Below, in pieces: positions 9,436 through 17,686 of a DNA stretch of 64,000 bases. Numbering within the stretch: position 1 is the stretch's first letter; every line of letters starts with the position of its first letter. Under the pieces are notes generated by a model that saw nothing but the letters and a program-made list of their open reading frames with translations, was not told where the DNA came from and did no database searches. The DNA lies in NCBI RefSeq assembly GCF_030817415.1, contig NZ_JAUSZI010000002.1:1364001-1428000 (forward strand), in the 5' to 3' direction. Position numbers and translations under genes: made by a program. The DNA comes from Streptomyces umbrinus. GTDB lineage: Bacteria > Actinomycetota > Actinomycetes > Streptomycetales > Streptomycetaceae.

Positions 9436-10817
9436 TCAGCTGTGCTTCTGGCGCCCGGACTCCCGGCGGGGTCCGGGCGCCTTTTCCCTGCCACGGCAGG
9501 GAGTCTGCCGGCCAGTAGCGCACCCAGTGCGGCGACCGCGGCGAGGACGACCAGCGCGGTTCCCCTGGCGGAGTCACCGGCCGGTGCGAGCGTGGTGGCC
9601 ACGGCCACCCCGAGGGCCGGACCGATGTTCATCGCGGTCTGCTGGAGTCCGCCGGAGACACCCGCCGAGCGCACGGACGCCTCCCGCACGACGACCGCGG
9701 TCGCGGTGACCGTCACGGGGGCGAAGCCGGACCCCAGCAGAAGGAAACATCCGCCGATCGCCACGGATCCCGACGTCTGACCGAGCCGGGACAGCAGAAG
9801 GGTGGCGAGGGCCACAACAGCCATGCCCGCCACGGTCGTTCGGCGCGGACCGTAGCGACGCAGCAGTACGGCCGAGACCGGTGCGCCGACCACCATGGCC
9901 ACCGCGAGCGGCAGCGCGTGCAGGCTGCCGCGGAGGGGGTCCAGGCCCAGTACGTCCTGGAGGTAGTACGTGCTGAGGAACAGCGTGCCGAACAGCACCG
10001 CCGACGCGGTGAGCAGGACACCTAGTGCCGAGGTGATCGTGGTCGAGCGGAACACGTCGGGTGGTATCAACGGCCCTGTCGTACGCCGTTCGTGGCGGAC
10101 GAAGGCGGCGCACGCGGCCGCCGTGCAGAGGAGTCCGAGCGCGCTCGCGGCCGTCCAGCCGGTGTCCGGCAGACCGACGAGGGTGTGGACCAGGCACACC
10201 AGCGTCACCCCCAGCAGGCACGCGCCCGGCAGGTCCAGGGGGACGTCCGAGGCCTCCCTCGGCACCCGCGCCACCAGGACGAGCACCACCGCCGCGAGCG
10301 CCGGGACGAGACCAAGGAAGAAGACCGACCGCCAGCCGAAGTGGGTCGCCAGCGCCCCGCCGACCAACGGGCCGAGCGCGGCGGCGGCCCCGATGGCACT
10401 GGTACGCACGGCTATCGGCATCCCGAGACGCTCCGGCGGATAGGCGGCGCGCAGCATTCCCAGGGTCGCCGGTTGCAGCAGCGCGCCGAAGACCCCCTGC
10501 ACGACGCGCAGGCCGATGACCCAGCCCACGTTCGGCGCCAGGCCGATCGCCGCAGCGGTGACGGCGAAGCCCAGCATTCCGAGGGCGAAGACCCGTCGGT
10601 GTCCGTACCGGTCACCGAGGCGTCCGGAGAAGACGAGCAGGCTCGCGACGGCGATGAGATAGCCGGTGCTCGTCCACTGCATCTGGACGAACGAGGCGTC
10701 CAGGTCGTGCCGCAGGCTGGGCTGCGCCACGGTCAGCGCGGTCCCGTCGAGAGCGACGAGCGCGGCCCCTGTGATGCCGGCGGTGAGCGTGAGGCGCTGG
10801 TCGCGCGCCGAGTTCAC
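9426..10817 (-). CDS. MFS drug exporter (DHA2-like)
   Basis: A 463-residue polytopic membrane protein. The start GTG at 10817-10815 shares GTGA with the stop of the upstream TetR gene, so translation is coupled. Motif A is GRLGDRYGHRRVFALG, after a first loop DGTALTVAQPSLRHDL typical of DHA2 exporters. About 14 hydrophobic segments fit the DHA2 (14-TM) class. Proton-driven export of a toxic compound or antibiotic is the usual role. A longer reading that starts upstream would run through the regulator gene and is rejected. Regulated by the adjacent TetR protein, judging from the operator. Confidence 0.92.
   Translation of the reverse strand: MNSARDQRLTLTAGITGAALVALDGTALTVAQPSLRHDLDASFVQMQWTSTGYLIAVASLLVFSGRLGDRYGHRRVFALGMLGFAVTAAAIGLAPNVGWVIGLRVVQGVFGALLQPATLGMLRAAYPPERLGMPIAVRTSAIGAAAALGPLVGGALATHFGWRSVFFLGLVPALAAVVLVLVARVPREASDVPLDLPGACLLGVTLVCLVHTLVGLPDTGWTAASALGLLCTAAACAAFVRHERRTTGPLIPPDVFRSTTITSALGVLLTASAVLFGTLFLSTYYLQDVLGLDPLRGSLHALPLAVAMVVGAPVSAVLLRRYGPRRTTVAGMAVVALATLLLSRLGQTSGSVAIGGCFLLLGSGFAPVTVTATAVVVREASVRSAGVSGGLQQTAMNIGPALGVAVATTLAPAGDSARGTALVVLAAVAALGALLAGRLPAVAGKRRPDPAGSPGARSTADHP
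9450..9485 (+). terminator. Rho-independent terminator
   Basis: Perfect 11-base stem: GGCGCCCGGAC (9450-9460) pairs with GTCCGGGCGCC (9471-9481), followed by TTTT (9482-9485). It ends the plus-strand secreted-protein transcript. It lies inside the last codons of the convergent MFS gene. Confidence 0.85.
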
Positions 10818-11428
10818 CGGGGCTCCGGTCCGAGGTGGGCGTCCAGCGCGGCCCGTACGAGGGGTTCGACGCCGTCGGCCCCTGTCGCGAGCTGGAGACT
10901 GCCCCAGCCCCACAGTTGCGCGATGCCGTGCAGGTTGGCCCAGAGAGCACCCGCCACGTCCGGTGCCCGCACGTCGGGGCATGCCCGACTCACCAGGTCC
11001 ACAAGGGAGTTGAACAGCGGCAGGCTGGTCTCGCGCAGGCCCAGGCTGTTGCTCTCCAGCAGATCGTGACGGAACATCAGCTCGTACATACCGCGGTGGG
11101 ACAGCGCGAAGTCGACGTAGATCCGGGCCAGCGCGGCAAGTTGGGCACGCGGGCTCGTCCCGACGCCGCCCGGTTCCTCACCGCCTGCCGGCTCCTTGCC
11201 GCCCCGCAGTTCCTCGGCGACCTCGGCCCCCAGTTCGGCGAAGCCCTCTCGCGCGATGGCGGAGAGCAGTTCGAGGTGGGTCGGGAAGTGGCGGCGCGGG
11301 GCGCCGTGCGAGACACCCGCCCTGCGGGCGATCTCCCGCAGGGTCAGCGCCTGCGCTCCCTCCCGGGTCACCAGGTCCACGCCCACGGCCACCAAACGGG
11401 CTCGAAGTCCCGCCTCCTGTTCGGTCAT
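10814..11428 (-). CDS. TetR family repressor of the MFS exporter
   Basis: A 204-residue TetR protein. N-terminal helix-turn-helix: LTLREIARRAGVSHGAPRRH. The C-terminal ligand domain contains YVDFALSHRGMYELMF, which resembles the WHG/TetR_C_13 type. ATG 11428 is chosen; GTG 11434 is two codons upstream. There is no ribosome site, and the operator ends 17 bases before the ATG, so the mRNA is probably leaderless. Overlaps the MFS gene start by 4 bases. Likely represses itself and the exporter and is released by an exported compound. Confidence 0.93.
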   Translation of the reverse strand: MTEQEAGLRARLVAVGVDLVTREGAQALTLREIARRAGVSHGAPRRHFPTHLELLSAIAREGFAELGAEVAEELRGGKEPAGGEEPGGVGTSPRAQLAALARIYVDFALSHRGMYELMFRHDLLESNSLGLRETSLPLFNSLVDLVSRACPDVRAPDVAGALWANLHGIAQLWGWGSLQLATGADGVEPLVRAALDAHLGPEPR

Positions 11429-11429
11429 G

Positions 11430-11471
11430 GACACTGTCTACCAGCCGTGAGTAGACAGTGTCTACTCACGG
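11430..11471. promoter_or_regulatory. TetR operator (nested palindromes)
   Basis: A perfect 27-base palindrome at 11445-11471 has arms CCGTGAGTAGAC and GTCTACTCACGG around AGT. A second perfect pair overlaps it: GACACTGTCTAC (11430-11441) and GTAGACAGTGTC (11451-11462). Three GTAGAC half-sites are therefore present, enough for cooperative binding of two dimers. It lies immediately upstream of the TetR start. Confidence 0.88.
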
Positions 11472-11565
11472 ATGGAGGTGCGTTCCCCGTCTCGCGGAGG
11501 TACGTACCCGGCCGATCTGCGGGGTCCGCGAACCGCCGTCGCGCGCACCGCATACCATCACCGTG

Positions 11566-11946
11566 ATGAGCAGCAGGACGCACCGGCGACCGCACCGCGT
11601 CACGCGGGACGCGGTGCTGCGCCCTGTCCTCGCCGTGCTGCTCGCGGCGCTGGTGATGTGTCTGGGGTACGTGCCCTCGCACGGCCGGGCGGCTCCGGTC
11701 GCCGATCCCGTCGTCACCGTCTCCGTCGCCCAGGAGCGGCTGGGCTCCCCCGCCGAGCACGACCGGTGCTGCGGCCTGCCCACCCGGGAGGCGCGGGCCG
11801 TACTGCCCGTCGCCGCGCACCCCCTGCCCGCGGTGCTGCCGCGTATGCCGGTCGTGGCGCGCCCGGTCGCGGCCCCGCACGTCCCCGTGCTGCCGCCCGC
11901 GCGCGGCGCCCCCGATCTCCATGTCCTCCAGGTGCAGCGGATCTAG
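11566..11946 (+). CDS. Small secreted or membrane protein, unknown
   Basis: A 126-residue protein. ATG 11566 (or GTG 11563). A basic start (MSSRTHRRPHRVTR) is followed by a hydrophobic segment (AVLRPVLAVLLAALVMCLGYV), then an Ala/Pro/Val-rich exported part with one CC pair (EHDRCCGLP). I see no known domain. It lies 89 bases upstream of the DUF3105 gene on the same strand and may be its partner. The ribosome site is weak. Confidence 0.6.
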   Translation: MSSRTHRRPHRVTRDAVLRPVLAVLLAALVMCLGYVPSHGRAAPVADPVVTVSVAQERLGSPAEHDRCCGLPTREARAVLPVAAHPLPAVLPRMPVVARPVAAPHVPVLPPARGAPDLHVLQVQRI

Positions 11947-12035
11947 ACCGACGTCCAGACCAGAGACGTCCGTCCGACCCCTCACCCACCGCCGCCCGAA
12001 GGAACCGGCGCGGCGGGGACAAGGAACGCATTCCC

Positions 12036-12692
12036 ATGAGCAGGACCAGCAAGAAGTCGGCCGCCGCGGCGCGCAAGGCGCGCGTCGAGGAGCTGCGGCG
12101 GGCGGAGAAGGCCCGCGACCGCAGAAACCGCGTCCTCACGATCACGGTCAGCACGGTCATCGTCGTCGGGCTTGTCGCGTTCGGCGCCTACGGCCTCAAC
12201 AAGGCGAACGACAAGGACGAGCAGCAGCAGGCGGCCGTGAAGAAGCCCGTGAAGGGCGAGAAGTCCTGGAACGCGAAGAAGCTGACGCAGAACCATGTCG
12301 CGAAGGCCGTGTCCTACCCGATGAACCCGCCGGTGGGCGGCGACCACAACCAGGCGTGGATGACCTGTGACGGCACGGTCTACACGAAGGCGATACCGAA
12401 CGAGAACGCGGTGCACTCGCTGGAGCACGGCGCGGTCTGGGTGACGTACAACGACAAGGCCGCGGACGCCGATGTGAAGACGCTCGCCGACAAGGTCGCC
12501 AAGACCCCGTACACGCTGATGAGTCCGGTGAAGGACCAGGCCGGGGCCATCATGCTGTCTGCCTGGGGCAAGCAGCTGACCGTGGACAAGGCGTCCGATC
12601 CGCGGGTCCAGCAGTTCCTCACGAAGTACGTGCAGGGTGCGCAGACCCCGGAGCCGGGGGCCGCGTGCACGAACGGGATCGACGCGTCCTGA
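12036..12692 (+). CDS. DUF3105 membrane-anchored protein
   Basis: A 218-residue protein. ATG 12036 follows AAGGAAC. A charged N-terminus rich in Lys/Arg/Ala leads to one membrane segment (VLTITVSTVIVVGLVAFGAYGL), then an extracellular DUF3105 domain. The domain shows NPPVGGDHNQAW, the single Cys of MTCDG, and HSLEHGAVWVTY. A last Cys is near the C-terminus (GAACTNG). The His-rich conserved blocks suggest metal binding, but the function of the family is unknown. A perfect 12-base hairpin directly after the stop ends the transcript. Confidence 0.9.
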   Translation: MSRTSKKSAAAARKARVEELRRAEKARDRRNRVLTITVSTVIVVGLVAFGAYGLNKANDKDEQQQAAVKKPVKGEKSWNAKKLTQNHVAKAVSYPMNPPVGGDHNQAWMTCDGTVYTKAIPNENAVHSLEHGAVWVTYNDKAADADVKTLADKVAKTPYTLMSPVKDQAGAIMLSAWGKQLTVDKASDPRVQQFLTKYVQGAQTPEPGAACTNGIDAS

Positions 12693-12698
12693 CCAGCC

Positions 12699-12728
12699 GG
12701 CGCCGGGCTCTTCCGTGAGCCCGGCGCC
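12699..12728 (+). terminator. Intrinsic hairpin terminator after the DUF3105 gene
   Basis: GGCGCCGGGCTC (12699-12710), loop TTCCGT, GAGCCCGGCGCC (12717-12728): a perfect 12-base stem seven bases after the stop. It has no U-tract, as is common in Streptomyces. Confidence 0.8.
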
Positions 12729-12825
12729 ACACCGCATCTCCGTCTCTGGCAGGCTCACCCCAGGCGTATCGTTCCGATCCCGAGCAGGACGCCCCCGACA
12801 GGGCGTCCTCGGCAGGAGGCGTGAG

Positions 12826-13560
12826 ATGGAGACGCTCGACTCGCAGGATCCGCTCGCCGTCGCGGTGACCGAGGCGATCCGCGGCGGTGACCTGCCGACT
12901 CTCCGGCAGTGCCTCGCCGAGCACCCCGGCCTCGCCGGAACGGGGATCGTTCGGCGCGGCGCCGGAGCGGGGACACGCAGCCTGCTGCACATCGCCGCGG
13001 ACTGGCCCGGCCACTACCCGAACGGTCCCGCCATCGTCGCCGCTCTCGTGGCGGCGGGCTCCGACCCCAACGCCCGCTTCGAGGGCGCCCATTCGGAGAC
13101 CCCGCTGCACTGGGCGGCCAGCAGCAACGACGTGCCCGTACTGGACGCCCTCGTCGAGGCGGGCGCCGACATCGAGGCCACCGGTGCCGTGATCGGCGGC
13201 GGCACACCGCTCGCCGACGCCCGCGGCTTCGGCCAGTGGCGGGCCGCGCACCGACTGGTCGAACTGGGCGCGTGCACGACGCTCATGGACGCCTCGACGC
13301 TCGGCCTGCTGGACCGGGTGAAGGAGGTCGTCGAGAGCGCCGAACCGCCGGGCCGCGACGCCGTCACCCGTGCTTTCTGGGGTGCCTGCCACGGCGGCCA
13401 ACTGGCCGCCGCCGACTATCTGTTGACGCGGGGAGCCGATCTCGACTGGGTCGGCTACGACAACAAGACCCCTCTCGACATCGCTCGGACGACCGACGCG
13501 GACGGCGTCGTCCAGTGGCTTCGGGAGCACGGCGCGAAGGGCCGCGCCGAGCTTCCCTGA
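12826..13560 (+). CDS. Ankyrin repeat protein
   Basis: A 244-residue cytoplasmic protein. ATG 12826 follows GGCAGGAGG. Ankyrin units are visible: SLLHIAADWPGHY...IVAALVAAGSDPNARF, TPLHWAASSNDVPVLDALVE, TPLADARGFGQWRAAHRLVE, a degenerate unit, and TPLDIARTTDADGVVQWLRE at the C-terminus. This is a protein-binding scaffold with no catalytic motif. Partner unknown. It ends 37 bases before the end of the convergent PucR gene. Confidence 0.9.
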   Translation: METLDSQDPLAVAVTEAIRGGDLPTLRQCLAEHPGLAGTGIVRRGAGAGTRSLLHIAADWPGHYPNGPAIVAALVAAGSDPNARFEGAHSETPLHWAASSNDVPVLDALVEAGADIEATGAVIGGGTPLADARGFGQWRAAHRLVELGACTTLMDASTLGLLDRVKEVVESAEPPGRDAVTRAFWGACHGGQLAAADYLLTRGADLDWVGYDNKTPLDIARTTDADGVVQWLREHGAKGRAELP

Positions 13561-13597
13561 CGGTTCGAACGGGATGCTCCGGGCCCGGTGCCCGCGC

Positions 13598-14938
13598 CTA
13601 CGCCTGTCTCGGCCGGGCGGGCTGGTGCGCGCCGCCTGCCTGTCCTGCCGCCCCTGCCGCGCCGCCCGCCTCGCCCGCCCTGGCCCGCCAGCCGACCGCC
13701 CCCCGGTCCGCGGTGCCCGGGGACAACAGCCGGGTCAGTACGAGCATGGTCTCCAGGTGGCGTTCGGGGTCCGGGCAGGTGCCGTCGGTGAGCTGGGTGA
13801 TCTGGCGCAGGCGGTAGCGGACCGTCTGTTCGTGGACGTGCAGGCGTTCCGCCGTGAGGACGGCGTTGTCGCCGCAGCGCAGGTACACCAGCAGGGTTTC
13901 GAGGAGCGGTTCGCGGCGGCGGGGCGGGAGTTCGAGGAGCGGCCCGAGGAGCTCGGCCGCGGCGGCTTCGAGGAGGTCGCCCGACTGGAACGCGGTCATG
14001 ACGGCCACGTGGTCGCCGCAGCGCAGCGGTGTGCCGGCGGGCAGAGTCCCGCGCTCGACGAGCTCCAGACCGCGCCGCGCCCACCGCAGCGACACCGCGC
14101 CCCGGTCGGCGGGCACCACGGGCCCGAGGGCCGCCCCCTTGGTCTTCGGCAGCCAACGCGGGCCCGGCGTACGGGGATTGGGCAGGATGAGATAGGGCGC
14201 GGCGGGGCTGCGGTCGGCGAGCACCTCGGGCGGCAGGACGTGCGTCTGCGGATGGTCGCCAGGTGGCAGGGCGAGGACGGCGAGCGTGCCCGGCAGCCGC
14301 CAGTCGGCCGCCGCCGCCAGCTCGGCGAGCGGCCGGGCCCGGTCGTCGGGCTCGGCGACCAGGGCGTCCCGCAGCCGGTCCCGCTGCACGTCGAGCGGGG
14401 CGCGGTGGCTCTCCTCGGCGTAGCCGCGCGTCGCGGCCGCGATGGCCGTTCCGATCAGGGTGAACGTGTCCTCGGTGAGCGTCGCCAGCAGGGGCGCGGG
14501 CCAGTGCAGTCGGTACGCGTCCTTGATGAGCCGACGGCACGCCACCCGTCCGGCCAGGTCGAGCGCGTCCCGCAGTGCGTCGAGCGGGCAGCCCAGGCGG
14601 CCGTGCCGTGCGCCGATCCGCTCGTACAGGGCGATGATCTCGGCGGTGGCGGCGGGGCCGGGCCGGCCGCCGTCGTGGATCGACACGAAGCAGTGGACCG
14701 TACGGTCGATGATCTGGCGCACCGAGTAGCCGTACGTGCCGTCGACGAGGTGCGCGTAGTGCGGCAGGCCGGTGCGGACGGCCTCCTCCATCTCGTCGAC
14801 GGCGGCAGGCATGTGCCGCAGCAGCATCCGCCGTGTCTCGCCCGGGAGCGGTGCGGCGTACTGAGCGTGCGGGTCCTTCGTTCGCGCGGCTCGTTCGTGC
14901 GTGTGGGTGCGCGCGGCCCGTTCGTGCGTGGGGGTCAA
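13598..14938 (-). CDS. PucR family (CdaR-like) transcriptional regulator
   Basis: A 446-residue regulator. The C-terminal helix-turn-helix of the PucR/HTH_30 type reads LLETLLVYLRCGDNAVLTAE then LHVHEQTVRYRLRQI. The N-terminal half (DGTYGYSVRQIIDRTVHCF, GRVACRRLIKDAYRL) matches that of the divergent gene at 15285. The start is uncertain: TTG at 14938 is preferred because GGGAGG lies just upstream; longer readings lack a ribosome site. Residues near the N-terminus contain a direct repeat (THERAART twice). The last 30 residues are Ala/Gly-rich low complexity. PucR proteins often control use of nitrogen compounds or amino acids; the target here is unknown. Confidence 0.88.
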   Translation of the reverse strand: MTPTHERAARTHTHERAARTKDPHAQYAAPLPGETRRMLLRHMPAAVDEMEEAVRTGLPHYAHLVDGTYGYSVRQIIDRTVHCFVSIHDGGRPGPAATAEIIALYERIGARHGRLGCPLDALRDALDLAGRVACRRLIKDAYRLHWPAPLLATLTEDTFTLIGTAIAAATRGYAEESHRAPLDVQRDRLRDALVAEPDDRARPLAELAAAADWRLPGTLAVLALPPGDHPQTHVLPPEVLADRSPAAPYLILPNPRTPGPRWLPKTKGAALGPVVPADRGAVSLRWARRGLELVERGTLPAGTPLRCGDHVAVMTAFQSGDLLEAAAAELLGPLLELPPRRREPLLETLLVYLRCGDNAVLTAERLHVHEQTVRYRLRQITQLTDGTCPDPERHLETMLVLTRLLSPGTADRGAVGWRARAGEAGGAAGAAGQAGGAHQPARPRQA

Positions 14939-15099
14939 GGGGCCTCCCGTGGATTCCCGTGGGGCTGGGCAGCCTCCGGGACCTGTGTGACGTACGCCAG
15001 ATTCCGCGCGAGGACCGGTGGCGAAAGTGTCACCCGGCTTACACTCCGGACCACGACGACTCACTGTCCCGTGCTAGGCCCTGTCGCCAACTCCCGTCC

Positions 15100-15165
15100 T
15101 CCGCCCGGAGGGCGGATCCTTCGGCGGTATGGGGGTCCCCCTGGTCGAGCGAAGTCGAGAGCCGC
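15100..15165. repeat. Interspersed GC-rich intergenic repeat
   Basis: The 346-base gap between the divergent PucR genes holds no gene. It contains a GGAGGGCGGATCC stretch and the palindromic core GGGGGTCCCCC (15131-15141), followed by TGGTCGAGCGAAGTCGAGAG. This is a common arrangement in Streptomyces intergenic repeats. A related C-run/G-run is found in frame at 5056-5091. Confidence 0.5.
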
Positions 15166-15284
15166 CACAGGCGTGCTCTCGGCGTGCCAGGCGCGAGCGT
15201 GCATGGCGTCGCCCGGTTGGGGCACCTCCCCGCCGCAGGCCGGCGGAGGGAGTCCGACTACAGGGCCAAGCAAGGGAGTTGGAC

Positions 15285-16439
15285 GTGTCAGCTGTCGATC
15301 CGCTCTTATCCAGGCGCCCGTGGCACGACCTGCCTCCGGCGCTCGCCCCGCTGCTCCGGGCCAGACTTCCCGAGCTCACCACGGAGATGGTGCAGGCCAT
15401 CCGCAGAGAGGTGCGCGGCTACCGGCAGCCGATCGGCTCCGCCGTCGCCCATGACCTCGCCGAGGCGGTCCGGCTGGCCGCGACGCAGTTCACGGAGCTG
15501 GTGGAGGAGCCGGACGCACCGCAGCAGCACTACGTGCCGCGTTTCAAGCGGCTGGGCAGACTGGAGTACCTGAGCGGGCGCGGCATGGACGGGCTGCAGG
15601 CCGCATACCGGATCGGCGCCCGGGTTGCGTGCCGCCGCTATATGGACGTGGCCCGGGAGGCCGCGTTCTCCGGTGAGATCGCCGTCCCGCTGAGCGAGGC
15701 CGTGCTCACGCACATCCACGCGATGGCCGAGGGGTCGGTGGCGGGCTTCGAGGAGGCGCGGGCCGGGGCGGCCGACGAGATGCTGCGCACCAGGCGGCTG
15801 CTCGCCGCACGGCTGCTGGAACGCAACCGGGATCCGCTCGCGGAACCGCTTCCCGATCTCGCCCGCAGGGCCGCCTGGCCGCTGCCGGAACGGGTGCGAT
15901 GCGCGGTGCTGCCCGCCTCCGCCGACCTGACCGCGGTCCACGAGGACGTACTGCGGGTGAGCCGCGGCGGCGAACTGCATCTGGTGGCGCCCGACGACAG
16001 CCTGCTGACCGTCCTGGAGGGAACGGAGGTGGCGGTGGGCCCGAGCGTGCTGCTGAACGAGGCCTGGGTCTCGCTGCACTGTGCCCGGCTGGGGCGGCGC
16101 CTGGGGCGGCTCAGGGCCGAGAACCATCTCGCGGAGCTGCACCTCCTGCACGGCTCGCCGATCGGAACCCTCCTGACCGACCAGGTACTTGAGCCGTTGC
16201 GTGCCCTCCCGCCTGGCAAGGCGGAACGGCTCACGGACACACTCGACGCGCTGCTCACCTCCGGTGGGCGGACCGCTCCGGAGGTCGCCGCCGCGTTGGG
16301 CATCCATCCGCAGACCGCCCGCAACCGACTGCGGCAACTCGCCGCGCTGTACGGCGACAGGCTCGACGACCCGGCATTCCGTTTCGACGTTCAGCTCGCG
16401 CTGCGCAGCAGGTCAGTGCGTCGTTCCTTGCTGCCCTGA
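15285..16439 (+). CDS. PucR family transcriptional regulator
   Basis: A 384-residue paralogue of the divergent regulator at 13598-14938. GTG 15285 follows AAGGGAG. The N-terminal half shares GLQAAYRIGARVACRRYMD with its partner. The C-terminal helix-turn-helix reads LTDTLDALLTSGGRTAPEVA then LGIHPQTARNRLRQLAAL. It has no sensor domain beyond the family-specific N-terminal region. The divergent pair suggests duplication and a shared control region (14939-15284). Confidence 0.88.
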   Translation: MSAVDPLLSRRPWHDLPPALAPLLRARLPELTTEMVQAIRREVRGYRQPIGSAVAHDLAEAVRLAATQFTELVEEPDAPQQHYVPRFKRLGRLEYLSGRGMDGLQAAYRIGARVACRRYMDVAREAAFSGEIAVPLSEAVLTHIHAMAEGSVAGFEEARAGAADEMLRTRRLLAARLLERNRDPLAEPLPDLARRAAWPLPERVRCAVLPASADLTAVHEDVLRVSRGGELHLVAPDDSLLTVLEGTEVAVGPSVLLNEAWVSLHCARLGRRLGRLRAENHLAELHLLHGSPIGTLLTDQVLEPLRALPPGKAERLTDTLDALLTSGGRTAPEVAAALGIHPQTARNRLRQLAALYGDRLDDPAFRFDVQLALRSRSVRRSLLP

Positions 16440-16510
16440 CAAACTTCCGTACGGAATTCAGCAGTTGAGCCAGAAGCGGTACTGACTTTCGGTCAGCATG
16501 CTCTGGCCGC

Positions 16511-17389
16511 ATGAGACATGCCAGCACCCGCGCAGCGAAACGCCTAGGCCTCCTCTCCGGCGCCGCCGCCCTGGCGGTGAGCCTGAGCCTCCTCCCCCAG
16601 GAGGCTCAGGCCGGGCCCGGAGACTTCCAACGGGGCCCCGACCCCACCGAGCAGTCCATCACCGCCGAGCGCGGTCCCTTCGCCACGGCTCAGACCACCG
16701 TCGACGGCCCGACCTTCAAGTCGGGCACCGCCTACTACCCCACCGACACCAGCCAGGGCACGTTCGGAGCAGTCGTCGTCAGCCCCGGCTTCGTGACGCC
16801 CGAGGCACTGATCAGCTGGTACGGACCCCGCCTCGCGTCGCAGGGCTTCGTCGTCCTGACGCTGGAGACCAACTCGGGATTCGACCAGCCCGACGACCGT
16901 GCCACCCAGATGCTCAACGCACTCGACTACCTCGTCCAGTCGAGCTCCGTGCGCACCCGCATCGACCCCAACCGCCTTGCGGTGATGGGTCATTCGATGG
17001 GCGGTGGCGGCTCGCTCAAGGCGTCCGAGTCGCGCCCCGCGCTCAAGGCGGCCGTGCCGCTCATGCCGTGGAGCAACGACAAGACCTGGCAGACCGACCG
17101 GGTGCCCACGATGATCATCGGCGCCGAGAACGACGCCATCGCCTCGCCCGCCTCGCACGCGGAGGTGTTCTACAACAGCCTCACCGCCGCACCGGAGAAG
17201 GCGTACCTGGAGCTCCGGGGCGCGGACCACAACGTGGCGCTCGGCTCCAACGTGACGATCGCGAAGTACAGCATCGCCTGGCTGAAGCGGTTCGTCGACG
17301 AGGACGTGCGGTACGAGCAGTTCCTCTGCCCGGCACCCGTGCCCAACACACAGATCAGCGAATACCGGAACACCTGCCCCACGGGATAG
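16511..17389 (+). CDS. Secreted triacylglycerol lipase/cutinase (S. exfoliatus lipase type)
   Basis: A 292-residue secreted esterase. Signal peptide: AAKRLGLLSGAAALAVSLSL then QEAQAG. Catalytic Ser in VMGHSMGGGGSL, Asp in GAENDAIASP, His in GADHNVAL. The oxyanion block VVVSPGF carries Phe, as in the S. exfoliatus lipase, where bacterial PET hydrolases usually have Tyr. RLASQGFVVLTLETNSGFDQ, AWLKRFVDEDVRYEQFLCP and the final Cys pair (FLCP...NTCP) are family hallmarks. The family hydrolyses lipids, cutin-like and some synthetic polyesters outside the cell. The start region lacks a clear ribosome site. Two hairpins follow the gene. Confidence 0.93.
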   Translation: MRHASTRAAKRLGLLSGAAALAVSLSLLPQEAQAGPGDFQRGPDPTEQSITAERGPFATAQTTVDGPTFKSGTAYYPTDTSQGTFGAVVVSPGFVTPEALISWYGPRLASQGFVVLTLETNSGFDQPDDRATQMLNALDYLVQSSSVRTRIDPNRLAVMGHSMGGGGSLKASESRPALKAAVPLMPWSNDKTWQTDRVPTMIIGAENDAIASPASHAEVFYNSLTAAPEKAYLELRGADHNVALGSNVTIAKYSIAWLKRFVDEDVRYEQFLCPAPVPNTQISEYRNTCPTG

Positions 17390-17408
17390 CCCCCGCCCCG
17401 AGGGGGAC

Positions 17409-17481
17409 GGCCGCGCGGTCCATACACGGACCGCGCGGCCCAGGTGTGCTCGCCGAGGTCCCGGCGGACCTCGGCGAGCAC
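17409..17481 (+). terminator. Two tandem strong hairpins after the lipase gene
   Basis: First: GGCCGCGCGGTCC (17409-17421), loop ATACAC, GGACCGCGCGGCC (17428-17440), a perfect 13-base stem. Second: GTGCTCGCCGAGGTCC (17446-17461), loop CGGC, GGACCTCGGCGAGCAC (17466-17481), a perfect 16-base stem. The two are five bases apart. They end the lipase transcript. The 297-base gap to the next gene holds nothing else except its promoter. Confidence 0.82.
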
Positions 17482-17686
17482 CTGTGGGTCACGCACGCGG
17501 GCACCGCGGTGCGCGCGCATCACCCCGAACTGATGTTGCGCACATTATTGACCACCGCCGCAAACGTGCCTACCTTCACTGTGCCCGCCCCGTCACAGGA
17601 AGCCCGCTGTGCACATGTCGTGCCAACCGCCGTAAGACCAGGCTCAGTTGTGCCGTCATGCCCCCCACCGCCGAAGGGATCCCCTC

